NCBI RefSeq assembly: GCF_007753265.1
Contig: NZ_CP036349.1
Coordinates: forward strand, 5,702,862-5,766,861
DNA from: Botrimarina mediterranea
Lineage (GTDB): Bacteria > Planctomycetota > Planctomycetia > Pirellulales > Lacipirellulaceae
Direction of reading: 5' to 3'
DNA length: 64,000 bases
Within the stretch, counting starts at the first letter, position 1; each line of letters opens with the position of its first letter. Below the pieces are notes generated by a model. That model worked only from the letters and a program-made list of their open reading frames with translations. It did no database searches and was not told the DNA's origin. The position numbers and the translations under genes were made by a program. Below are positions 1 to 8,644 of the stretch, piece by piece.

Positions 1-1153
<1,153 letters not shown>

Positions 1154-1243
1154 GGTAGCTGTTAGCGGTTAGGCGTTAGCAGTTAGCTATTTCTTCGGTA
1201 GGTCAGCGAGTCGCGTCGTCTCGCGACGCGGTCCCTTCGCGGC

Positions 1244-2521
1244 CTACGATTCGGTGGCGGTCTCGGCGTCGTCCGTCTCGGGTTGCTCGCCGGTCTTTGG
1301 CTCCTCGACATCCATCTTCTCGGCGGCGGCTTCTTCCGAGTCTGGCTTGTCCGCGGGAGTTTGCTCTTCGGCGGGAATCGGCTCGCCGGCGTCGAGCCCG
1401 TCGCCGGGCGATGTATCGACGCCCTCGGCCGACCCCTCGCCTTCCTCTTGGCCCGGCACACCGCCGGCGTCTTCCCACGTCGCCGGGACGCTGTCGGCTT
1501 CGGCGCTGAGCTTCTTCATGTAGTAGATGACGGCCGCGATCTCGGCGTCCTTGAGCTGACCCTGATAGCTCGGCATGACGCCCTTAAAGCCGTCGCGGAT
1601 CTGAGCCATTGGGTTGAGGATCGACTCGCGGATGTAGTTCTCATCGACCTTGACGGTCCCCTTGTCGGTCTTCTGCTCGGTGCCGTAGGTGCCCTGCCAC
1701 GTCGGGCCGGTCGACGCCTTGCCATCGACCGAGTGGCACTGTGAGCAGCCGCGCTGCTTCCAGATCTTTTCGCCCAACTCCGCCGGCGAGCTCGTCGGGT
1801 CGATCCGCGCCGCTTCGGCGAGCCATGTCTCGAAGGTGCCCGACTTGTGGACGACCACCTTCGCGATCATGGCCGAGTGGCCCTGGCCGCAGTACTCGGT
1901 GCAGAACAGGTCGTAGCCGTTCTCGTCGGCGCCGGTGGTGCTCGGGTCGATCGCCGGGTCGAACGATTCGGTCGGCGTCGTGGCGTTGAACCACAACTCG
2001 CTATACCGACCGGGCACCACGTCCATCTTCACCCGGAAGGCCGGGACGTAGAGGCTGTGCAGCACGTCGTCGCTCGACATGACCAGCCGCACGTCACGGT
2101 CGGCGGGGACGTGAAGGTTCGGGTCGACGACCCCGTTGGGGTACATGAACGACCAGTTCCACTTCTTCGCAACGACCTGGATCTCGTACGCGTTCTCGGG
2201 GGGCGTCCGCAGGTCGAGGTAGAAGAGCACGCCGTACCAGAACAGCGCCACAACGATGAAGCTGGGGATGATCGACCACAACGCTTCGAGGCGGTTGTCG
2301 TGATGGGGCGTGTGCTGCTCGACATGACCGGGCCGGGCGTAGTAGCGCGCGATGAACGCCACCAGGACCGCCACGATCAGGAAGAAGAAGAACGCGCAGA
2401 TCCCGAGGATCCAGAAGTACAGCGTGTCGATCGCCGCGGCGCCGGTCGAGGCGGCGTCGCGGAACTGGTCGAACGTGCCGAACGACGCGAGCGGGATTTG
2501 CATGGGCGAAACGGGCGACAT
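1244..2521 (-). CDS. coxB: Cytochrome c oxidase subunit II with C-terminal cytochrome c domain (caa3-type)
   Basis: Carries the CuA centre that accepts electrons and passes them to subunit I. Of 425 residues, two N-terminal membrane helices (about 35-60 and 85-105) are followed by a periplasmic cupredoxin domain with the CuA motif CTEYCGQGHSAM (about residue 208). A fused cytochrome c domain follows, with CSQCH (about residue 260) and a likely axial Met in GVMPSYQG. The last 75 residues are a Pro/Glu/Ala-rich acidic tail with no recognised fold. The haem c fusion makes this a caa3-type oxidase able to take electrons directly from complex III. ATG at 2521 chosen; a second ATG lies at 2503. Five bases separate it from the sco gene upstream. 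Confidence 0.95.
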   Translation of the reverse strand: MSPVSPMQIPLASFGTFDQFRDAASTGAAAIDTLYFWILGICAFFFFLIVAVLVAFIARYYARPGHVEQHTPHHDNRLEALWSIIPSFIVVALFWYGVLFYLDLRTPPENAYEIQVVAKKWNWSFMYPNGVVDPNLHVPADRDVRLVMSSDDVLHSLYVPAFRVKMDVVPGRYSELWFNATTPTESFDPAIDPSTTGADENGYDLFCTEYCGQGHSAMIAKVVVHKSGTFETWLAEAARIDPTSSPAELGEKIWKQRGCSQCHSVDGKASTGPTWQGTYGTEQKTDKGTVKVDENYIRESILNPMAQIRDGFKGVMPSYQGQLKDAEIAAVIYYMKKLSAEADSVPATWEDAGGVPGQEEGEGSAEGVDTSPGDGLDAGEPIPAEEQTPADKPDSEEAAAEKMDVEEPKTGEQPETDDAETATES

Positions 2522-2526
2522 CGGTA

Positions 2527-3438
2527 TCAGGCGACTTCGTTAGGCTCCCGCTCGGCCGCTTGCGGCTCAGCGGGGTTGATTGACGTAGCGTCGTTGGCAG
2601 CGGCGCTAGACGGCGTGCGACGCAGCCAGTAAGGCAACAACCCCGCGCACATCGCGAAAATGGTCACCCCCGCGCCGACACTCATCACTCGACGGGCGAC
2701 CGGGCCGTAGCGGCCCTTGGTCTCGTCGTAGTGGAAGCAGAACAAGATAATCTGATCGAGTGGAGAGCCAATTTTGCCATCGGCGGCCTCGATCAATGAC
2801 AGCCGGAGCGTCTGCGGGTCGTACGCGACGCCGTACAGGTAACGCGACACCACGCCCTTCGGCGTGACGACGATCTCCGCCGCGGTGTGCGAGTACTCGC
2901 GCGTGTCGGGGACGTACTTGTAACGGAAGCCGACGGCGTCGGCGAGCGCGCGGATGTTCTCTTGGTTGCCCGTCAAGAAGCGGACCCCCTCGGCAGCGCC
3001 GGCGCGGCCGTAACGCTGGAGGTACTTTTGCTCGGTCTGTTTGGCGCGGAGGGTTGTCTCCAGCGGATCGACGCTGACGCTCACCACATCGAACTCGCGG
3101 CCGGGCGTCCAGCCCTTGGCCTCGGTGATCTCGGCGAGCGTGTCGAACAGGCCGTTGAGCTGCAGGCCGCACAGCATGGGGCAGTCGCTGTAATTGAGCG
3201 ACAACAGGACGGGGCGGTCGCCCGTGAAGACCTCGGCCAGCGTGATCGCCTTGCCGTTCTCGTCACGGAAGCGCAGGTCGAGCGGCACCTGAGAGCCCGA
3301 CTTGTCGTCGACGCCGACGCCCTGCATCTCTTCGGGCAACTTCTCGATCAGTTGCGCCCTCACCGGCCCCGCGCAGACCGCCAGCGCCAGAGCCACGAGG
3401 GCACTTAGGCACGGCGTTCGTGAGGGGACAGCTAACAT
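2527..3438 (-). CDS. SCO1/SenC family copper chaperone for CuA assembly
   Basis: SCO proteins are thioredoxin-fold copper carriers that load the CuA site of oxidase subunit II. The 303-residue product has an N-terminal signal peptide (LVALALAVCAGPVRA). The copper-binding CPMLC motif lies at about residue 118, and a downstream conserved His in REYSHTAAEIV completes the usual Cys-Cys-His set. A C-terminal hydrophobic segment (MSVGAGVTIFAMCAGLLPYWL) suggests a membrane anchor, making the protein longer than a minimal SCO. The gene ends five bases before coxB, so translational coupling with its client is likely. Other thioredoxin-fold roles are possible but the context fits CuA maturation well. 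Confidence 0.9.
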   Translation of the reverse strand: MLAVPSRTPCLSALVALALAVCAGPVRAQLIEKLPEEMQGVGVDDKSGSQVPLDLRFRDENGKAITLAEVFTGDRPVLLSLNYSDCPMLCGLQLNGLFDTLAEITEAKGWTPGREFDVVSVSVDPLETTLRAKQTEQKYLQRYGRAGAAEGVRFLTGNQENIRALADAVGFRYKYVPDTREYSHTAAEIVVTPKGVVSRYLYGVAYDPQTLRLSLIEAADGKIGSPLDQIILFCFHYDETKGRYGPVARRVMSVGAGVTIFAMCAGLLPYWLRRTPSSAAANDATSINPAEPQAAEREPNEVA

Positions 3439-3658
3439 CGACTCGAAATGGCTACGATTCGAAGGGAGATAAGGAGATGTTTGGGGATGGGGGGATGGTC
3501 TCTCGGCAGGGCAGGCCGCTGTGGGGTGGTTCGTCTACGAAGTGATTCAGAAGGAAACGAGCGGTGGTTTGGCTGGTCCGGACGGCGTCACCGACGATCA
3601 TCCTTCAATACCTCCAGTTATCCCCCTATCCCCTTCCCCGAAACACCCCTCTGGGAAT
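3439..3658. repeat. Intergenic region with imperfect G-rich/C-rich hairpin
   Basis: Gap between the sco gene and the small membrane protein. One side has purine-rich words (GGAGATAAGGAGATG, GGGGATGGGGGGATGG near 3465-3497); the other has complementary C-rich words (CCCCCTATCCCCTTCCCCG near 3620-3645). The two sides can fold onto each other imperfectly. No gene seen. The construction resembles the hairpin at 4080-4258. Confidence 0.5.
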
Positions 3659-4009
3659 TCACTCCGCTTTTTTGCTCTGCAGCTCGGCCAGCACTAGTTG
3701 TTTAGCGCGGTTGATCGGAATCGTGTAGGGATTCCCCTCCGCGGTGGGGGCGGCATAGCTTGCCAGCACCCCTCGCTGATCGGTGAGCGTCTTCTCAGAC
3801 TCGATATACCGCGGGGCGATGAGCCGTGTTGTATTGAGCCTGTTCTGCGCCGCGAAGTAAAGCGCCGCGGACCCGAACATCGTGCCGAGGATGATCGCCA
3901 CCGACACGAAGCCCCAGACCATGAGCGTCGCGCTATCGACGCCGTCTGGCTCGACGCCGGGTTCGGGGATCGGTTGGCCCGGGGGGATTGTGACGGGGTG
4001 GTGGCTCAT
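3659..4009 (-). CDS. Small single-pass membrane protein of the act-cox cluster
   Basis: A 116-residue protein: Pro-rich N-terminus, one strong membrane helix (about residues 29-52, VWGFVSVAIILGTMFGSAAL), then a soluble tail with a conserved-looking PYTIPINRAKQLVLAEL end. I do not recognise a named family. It lies between actF and the sco gene on the same strand, inside the respiratory cluster, with hairpin-bearing gaps of about 200 bases on both sides. Context suggests an accessory subunit or assembly factor of ACIII or the oxidase; this is inference. ATG at 4009. Confidence 0.75.
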   Translation of the reverse strand: MSHHPVTIPPGQPIPEPGVEPDGVDSATLMVWGFVSVAIILGTMFGSAALYFAAQNRLNTTRLIAPRYIESEKTLTDQRGVLASYAAPTAEGNPYTIPINRAKQLVLAELQSKKAE

Positions 4010-4079
4010 CGCTCGTACTCGCCGGATAGTGCTAACCGCCGAACAGGGGCGGAATCAACTTACTTTCGGTGGGTCGCTT

Positions 4080-4258
4080 GAGGAAAGGAGATTTGGAGGA
4101 TGTTGGTGATAGGGGGGATGGTGTCTTGGAGGGGCGACGACTTCGCGATCGAAGTCTCTTAATTCGTTAAAGACTGCCTGCCGGTTTCGGCACGTCCCAA
4201 TGACGGCCCAATGACGGCCACTTCCCCTATCTCCAAATACCCCCCTACCCCTCCTCTT
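4080..4258. repeat. Intergenic imperfect hairpin between actF and small membrane gene
   Basis: GAGATTTGGAGGATG...GATAGGGGGGATGG (about 4087-4121) opposes CCCCTATCTCCAAATACCCC (about 4213-4247), giving a long imperfect stem. No coding potential recognised. Confidence 0.5.
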
Positions 4259-4280
4259 TAATCCGTCTTGCCTAAATGAC

Positions 4281-5510
4281 TTAGTGGTTGTGGTAGCTGA
4301 GGGCGATCGGCAGGCGTGGGTCTTGGACCGGGAGCAGCCAGCGACCGGCGGCGACGCTCATCCAGGCCCACGTGAACACGCCCAACGCGCCCGCGGTGGT
4401 AATCAGTCCCATCACGACCGTCATCCCCACCGAGCCATCCGTCCGCACTTGCGGCAGGATGATGTAGGCCAGATCGATCCAATGCGCGACGAGCATCCAG
4501 CCCGCCCAGAAGAACATCATCCGCTTGTTGCGCCGGACCCGCTTCGACATGAAACCCAGGAACGGGATGAAGAAGTGCACCAGGATCAGCGCCAGACCCC
4601 AGTAGAGCCAGACGCCCTGCTGTCGGATATCGAACCAGAACGTCTCTTCTGGGATCGCCGCGTACCATATCAGCATGTACTGGCTGAAAGAGACGTACGC
4701 CCAGAAGACGACGAAGGCGAACATCAGCTTGGCGATGTCGTGGTAGTGCTCGGTTGTGATCGACTGCGTGAGGATGCCACGGTCTTGGAGGAAGACCGAC
4801 AGCATCAACAGGAACGCCAGGAACACGCCGAACGAGCCGGCGAAGAAGATCACGCCGAACATGGTGCTGAACCAGTGCGGCGCCAGCGACATCATGAAGT
4901 CGAACGCCGCGAAGTTCATGCTCAGGGCGTAGACCAGCATCATCGGGCCGGAGTACCACTGCATCGCCTTCGCGCGGCGGAGGGGCTCGCTCGAGTCTTG
5001 CCGCGTCGAGATGCCGAGCATCGTCCACGCCATCGCGATCCACAGCAGGTAATAGACGCACGCGCGGATCGTGAACCACGTAGGCTCGAGGTAGTGCATC
5101 TTCGACCTCAGGATCGGGTCACTCTCAACCATGGGGCGGTTGACCCACGGGTAGAGCGCGTCGCTGCCCGCGATCACCGAGAATAGGATGATCAGCAGGT
5201 AGAGACCGAACGACACCACCAGCGTGCCGGCGGTGATCTCGGAGAGGCGGCGGACCGTGGTGCCCCAGCGGCCGCCGGTGAGGTGATGGGCCAGCACAAA
5301 GAACAACCCGCCGACGCCCAGCGACGTGACGTACATCACGGCGAGCAAGTAGGCGTGAGCGAACTGCGCCCAAGAGCCCGTCGCGTAGCCGATGACGGCG
5401 CCGACCGCGAGCACCGCGACGCCGACGGCGCCCCAGAGGAACCCGGCGCCGGCCAGCCCGGCGGATGCTTGGCGGATCTCGGTGATGTCGGCGTTGACGA
5501 GGGAGGCCAT
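4281..5510 (-). CDS. actF: Alternative complex III quinol-oxidoreductase membrane subunit ActF
   Basis: ActF is a polytopic subunit of alternative complex III, related to ActC/NrfD-type proteins, and helps form the quinone-side membrane core. The 409-residue protein shows about ten hydrophobic helices, with polar loops carrying RNKRMMFFWAGWMLVAHWID and SQYMLIWYAAIPEE. The latter resembles the conserved SQYMLIWYANIPEE segment of the family. ATG at 5510. It follows actDE and precedes the small membrane protein. Family assignment is from motif memory and gene order; the order ActABC(DE)F is diagnostic. Confidence 0.9.
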   Translation of the reverse strand: MASLVNADITEIRQASAGLAGAGFLWGAVGVAVLAVGAVIGYATGSWAQFAHAYLLAVMYVTSLGVGGLFFVLAHHLTGGRWGTTVRRLSEITAGTLVVSFGLYLLIILFSVIAGSDALYPWVNRPMVESDPILRSKMHYLEPTWFTIRACVYYLLWIAMAWTMLGISTRQDSSEPLRRAKAMQWYSGPMMLVYALSMNFAAFDFMMSLAPHWFSTMFGVIFFAGSFGVFLAFLLMLSVFLQDRGILTQSITTEHYHDIAKLMFAFVVFWAYVSFSQYMLIWYAAIPEETFWFDIRQQGVWLYWGLALILVHFFIPFLGFMSKRVRRNKRMMFFWAGWMLVAHWIDLAYIILPQVRTDGSVGMTVVMGLITTAGALGVFTWAWMSVAAGRWLLPVQDPRLPIALSYHNH

Positions 5511-5520
5511 GGCGGGAGCT

Positions 5521-5626
5521 GTTAGCTGTTAGTCCGGTAGTCGGTTAGTCCGGTAGGGTTCGAGGCGTCAACCGGGCTCCGTTAGGCGCTTGCCTATCGG
5601 ACTACCGGTCTATCTACCTACCAACC
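5521..5626. repeat. Hairpin of GTTAGTCCGGTAG words between actDE and actF
   Basis: The left side repeats GTTAGTCCGGTAG-like words; the right side has CTATCGGACTACCGGTC. Complementary arms flank a loop with GCGTCAACCGGGCTCCG. A half-site with related words (GCGGTTAGGCGTTAGCAG) lies just upstream of ctaD near 1158-1186. Confidence 0.6.
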
Positions 5627-5630
5627 TCTT

Positions 5631-7043
5631 TCACTTCTTCAAGTTACTGATTTCGCGGAGTTTGTCGGCCGGCAGGTCTTCGGCGGTCGCCTTCTGCGAG
5701 CGCTGCAGCGCCTGCAGGTAGAGGACGATTGCCCAGCGGTCTTCGGCGCTGATCTGTTCTTTGTAGCCCGGCATCTTGCGGATGCCGTTGCTGATGGTGT
5801 TGAAGATACGGCCCACCGGCTGGGTGGTGACCGCCTCGACATGGAGGCTGGTGGGCTGCGTCCAGGTGCCTTGGTTGAGGCTCATCGCCCGTTGAGTGAT
5901 GAGGCCGTCGCCTGCGCCGGTCAGGCCGTGGCAAGTGGCGCAGTAGATGTTGAACCGCTGTTCGCCGCGGTCCATCGTTTCCTGCGTGATCTTGATGGCC
6001 GCCGGGAAGTCGGTGACCCAGTCCTTCTCCTCGGGCTCGCCCGCTGCCGGCGCCGGGGCGGCGGCTTCGCCGTCCTCCTCATCGCCCTCGGCGACGAACT
6101 GCGCTCGGGTGCGGCCGTCGTTGTTGAAGGAAGCGAACCGCAGGTCGCCACGACCGGGGCCGCCGGCGACCGACAATTCGGCGCGCTCGCCGTAGTACAA
6201 CTCGACGTCGTCGAGGTTGCGGCCGCGGGCGACGGTCCCCTTGATCGGCTCGCGCATCGAGCGGCCGTCGTCGAAAATCGGCGAGGGCTGCTGGGCCTGG
6301 AACTTGGCCTGGTGCTCCATGTCCTTGAACAGCGAGATCCGCGGCAGCGACGTCGTCGTGCTCGAGGTCATCCACAGATAGAGCGGGACCAGCAGCGCCG
6401 CGGTCGCCACGCACGCGCCGGCGAGATGGATCGCGGCGGGCAGCGACCGGCCTTCGACAACGTCGTTGATCGCTTCGACACCCGTGGCGCCGACCGACGT
6501 GAGGAACGCCTCGGTCTCGGCCTCGGCGTACTTGGCGTCAGCCGCCTCGACGAACAAGAAGAACCCGTCGGTCGTCACGTCGGCGAATCGCTCGGAGCGT
6601 AGCAGCGGGTTGAATAACCGCGGCAACTTGTTCAGCGCCAGCATGCCGAAGAACGAGCCGAACGCGCTGAGCAGAATCGTCAGCTCGAACGTCACCGGGA
6701 TGAAAGCCGGGATGCTGAAGAACGGCTTGCCGCTGATGAGGAACTCGTAGCCCGCCAGCCACCACGAACCCTCCATGCCATTCATGTAGCACTGCATCGT
6801 GATGCCGATGAGGCACCCCGAGAGGCCCATGCAGAAAACGATCCACGGGAGGATGGTCTTCTTCGCCTTGAGGGCCTCGTCGATGCCGATGACGGCGAAC
6901 GGCGCGTAGGCCTCGACGTTCTTGTAGCCGGCGTCGGTGACCTTATCGGCCGCGGCGATCAACTCGTCGGGCCCGGCGAACTGCGCAAGCAGGCCGAGGC
7001 GCTTCGGCTCGTGCGTGACGTCGAGATTGGCGATTTCGCTCAT
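5631..7043 (-). CDS. Fused ActD-ActE subunit of alternative complex III
   Basis: A 470-residue fusion. Residues about 1-195 match ActD (DUF3341): a soluble alpha/beta start (LGLLAQFAGPDELI) and two membrane helices (ILPWIVFCMGLSGCLIGIT and FELTILLSAFGSFFGML). From about 205 a new membrane helix (AIHLAGACVATAALLVPLYL) begins the ActE part. ActE is a monohaem cytochrome c with CATCH at about 367-371 and a likely axial Met in RKMPGYKEQI. A low-complexity acidic/Ala linker (GDEEDGEAAAPAPAAGEPEE) precedes it. In many ACIII operons ActD and ActE are separate genes; here one frame covers both without interruption. ATG at 7043 chosen over an upstream TTG. Confidence 0.9.
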   Translation of the reverse strand: MSEIANLDVTHEPKRLGLLAQFAGPDELIAAADKVTDAGYKNVEAYAPFAVIGIDEALKAKKTILPWIVFCMGLSGCLIGITMQCYMNGMEGSWWLAGYEFLISGKPFFSIPAFIPVTFELTILLSAFGSFFGMLALNKLPRLFNPLLRSERFADVTTDGFFLFVEAADAKYAEAETEAFLTSVGATGVEAINDVVEGRSLPAAIHLAGACVATAALLVPLYLWMTSSTTTSLPRISLFKDMEHQAKFQAQQPSPIFDDGRSMREPIKGTVARGRNLDDVELYYGERAELSVAGGPGRGDLRFASFNNDGRTRAQFVAEGDEEDGEAAAPAPAAGEPEEKDWVTDFPAAIKITQETMDRGEQRFNIYCATCHGLTGAGDGLITQRAMSLNQGTWTQPTSLHVEAVTTQPVGRIFNTISNGIRKMPGYKEQISAEDRWAIVLYLQALQRSQKATAEDLPADKLREISNLKK

Positions 7044-7067
7044 GTCTTTCGTAAAAGCCCCGGTCAA

Positions 7068-7096
7068 TTAGCCCCCGGTCAATGACCGGGGGCTAA
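7068..7096. repeat. Perfect 14-bp-arm palindrome between actC and actDE
   Basis: TTAGCCCCCGGTCA, one central A, then its exact complement. It lies in the 70-base gap between actC and actDE. A related partial word (CCTTAGCCCCCGGTTC) occurs at about 16400-16415. It could slow or partly terminate transcription inside the operon, but no T-run follows it. Confidence 0.75.
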
Positions 7097-7113
7097 ATGC
7101 GGATGGATAATTC

Positions 7114-8538
7114 TCAGTGCGAGTGGGCGCCCTTCGCGTGCCCGTCGACGTGGGCCATCACCTGCTTCACTTCGCTCATCGCGACGATCGGCAGGAAGCG
7201 GCAGAACAACAGGAACAGCGTGAAGAACAGCCCGAAGCTGCCGATCAGCATCCCGATGTCGATCCACGTCGGCACGAACGACTGCCAGCTCCCCGGCAGG
7301 AACGTCCGTTCCAGCGAGAGGATGATCACGTACCGCTCGAACCACATCCCGATGTTCACGAAGATCGAGATGATAAAGATCAAGATCGGGCTGCGACGGA
7401 TAAACCCGAACCAGAACAGCTGCGGCGAGATCACGTTGCAGGTGACCATCGTCCAGTAAGCCCACCACGTCGGGCCGAACGCCCGGTTGATGAACGTAAA
7501 CTGCTCGTAGGGGTTGCCGCCGTACCAGGCGATAAAGAACTCGGTCAGGTACGCGAAGCCGACCATCGAGCCGGTGGCGATGATGATCTTGCACATGCAG
7601 TCCACGTGACGCATGGTCACGATGTCCTTCAGCCCGAACCATTCGCGGGCGGGGATCATCAGCGTCAGCACCATGCCGAACCCGCTGAACACGGCGCCGG
7701 CGACGAAGTACGGCGGGAAGATCGTCGTGTGCCAGCCCGGCAGCTGACTCACCGCGAAGTCGAACGAAACGATCGTGTGCACCGAGAGCACCAGCGGCGT
7801 CGCCAGGGCGGCGAGCAACGCGTAAGCCTTCTCGTAGATGCGCCATTGGGTCGCCGAGCCGATCCAGCCCACCGACAGGATGCCGTAGGCGAAGCGGCGG
7901 ATCGGGTGCTTGGCCCGGTCACGCAGCGTCGCTAGGTCGGGGATCATGCCCATGTACCAGAAGAGCAGCGACACGGTCGCGTACGTGCCGACCGCGAACA
8001 CGTCCCACAGCAGCGGGCTGCGGAACTGCGGCCACATGTAGAGCCGCGTATCGGGGAACGGGAACAGGTAGTAGGCGAACCAGACGCGGCCGATGTGGAT
8101 GCCCGGGAACGTCCCCGCGCAGACCACCGCGAAGATCGTCATCGCTTCGGCGAAGCGGTTGATGCTGGTGCGCCAGTGCTGGCGGAACAGGAACAAGATC
8201 GCCGAGATCAGCGTCCCGGCATGGCCGATGCCGACCCAGAACACGAAGTTGACGATCGGCCAGCCCCAGCTCACCGAGTTCTGGTTACCCCAAACGCCGA
8301 CGCCCGTGATGATCAGGTAGCCGATCATCGCGCCGAGCATGCCGGCGAGCGACGCCGCCACCGCAAACCCGATGAACCACGCCAGCGGCGGGCGCGGATT
8401 CTCCGCGATGCGGCAGACCTTCTCGGTCACGCTGCGGTAGTCGTTGTCCCCCTCGACCCAAGGCGGGTCGATCCACGGCTCGGGAACCGAGCCGAGCTTT
8501 CCGGGGAGGTAGCCGGCGGGAATGTCAGCGGTCGACAT
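7114..8538 (-). CDS. actC: Alternative complex III quinone-binding subunit ActC (NrfD/PsrC family)
   Basis: ActC is the polytopic NrfD-like subunit that binds quinol in alternative complex III. The 474-residue protein has about ten hydrophobic helices. Family-typical stretches include [53 protein letters not shown] and [13 protein letters not shown]. The C-terminus is His-rich ([12 protein letters not shown]). ATG at 8538. It is downstream of actB, separated by a heptamer-built hairpin, and upstream of actDE. Confidence 0.94.
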   Translation of the reverse strand: MSTADIPAGYLPGKLGSVPEPWIDPPWVEGDNDYRSVTEKVCRIAENPRPPLAWFIGFAVAASLAGMLGAMIGYLIITGVGVWGNQNSVSWGWPIVNFVFWVGIGHAGTLISAILFLFRQHWRTSINRFAEAMTIFAVVCAGTFPGIHIGRVWFAYYLFPFPDTRLYMWPQFRSPLLWDVFAVGTYATVSLLFWYMGMIPDLATLRDRAKHPIRRFAYGILSVGWIGSATQWRIYEKAYALLAALATPLVLSVHTIVSFDFAVSQLPGWHTTIFPPYFVAGAVFSGFGMVLTLMIPAREWFGLKDIVTMRHVDCMCKIIIATGSMVGFAYLTEFFIAWYGGNPYEQFTFINRAFGPTWWAYWTMVTCNVISPQLFWFGFIRRSPILIFIISIFVNIGMWFERYVIILSLERTFLPGSWQSFVPTWIDIGMLIGSFGLFFTLFLLFCRFLPIVAMSEVKQVMAHVDGHAKGAHSH

Positions 8539-8546
8539 AGAGTAAA

Positions 8547-8617
8547 AATGACGAAGGACGAAGCACGAATGACGAAGCGACCAAGCTTTCGTTATTCGTC
8601 ATTCGGATTTCGTCATT
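8547..8617. repeat. Heptamer-built inverted repeat (AATGACG family), solo copy
   Basis: The left arm is built from 7-base words AATGACG, AAGGACG, AAGCACG, AATGACG. The right arm is the near-complement (ATTCGTCATT...CGTCATT), with AAGCTT at the turn. The words are the same as those flanking the four-helix-bundle gene at 32391-32863, but no gene lies in this copy. It occupies the gap between actB and actC. Confidence 0.8.
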
Positions 8618-8644
8618 CCTATCGAGGCTTTGTTCGTTAGTTGA

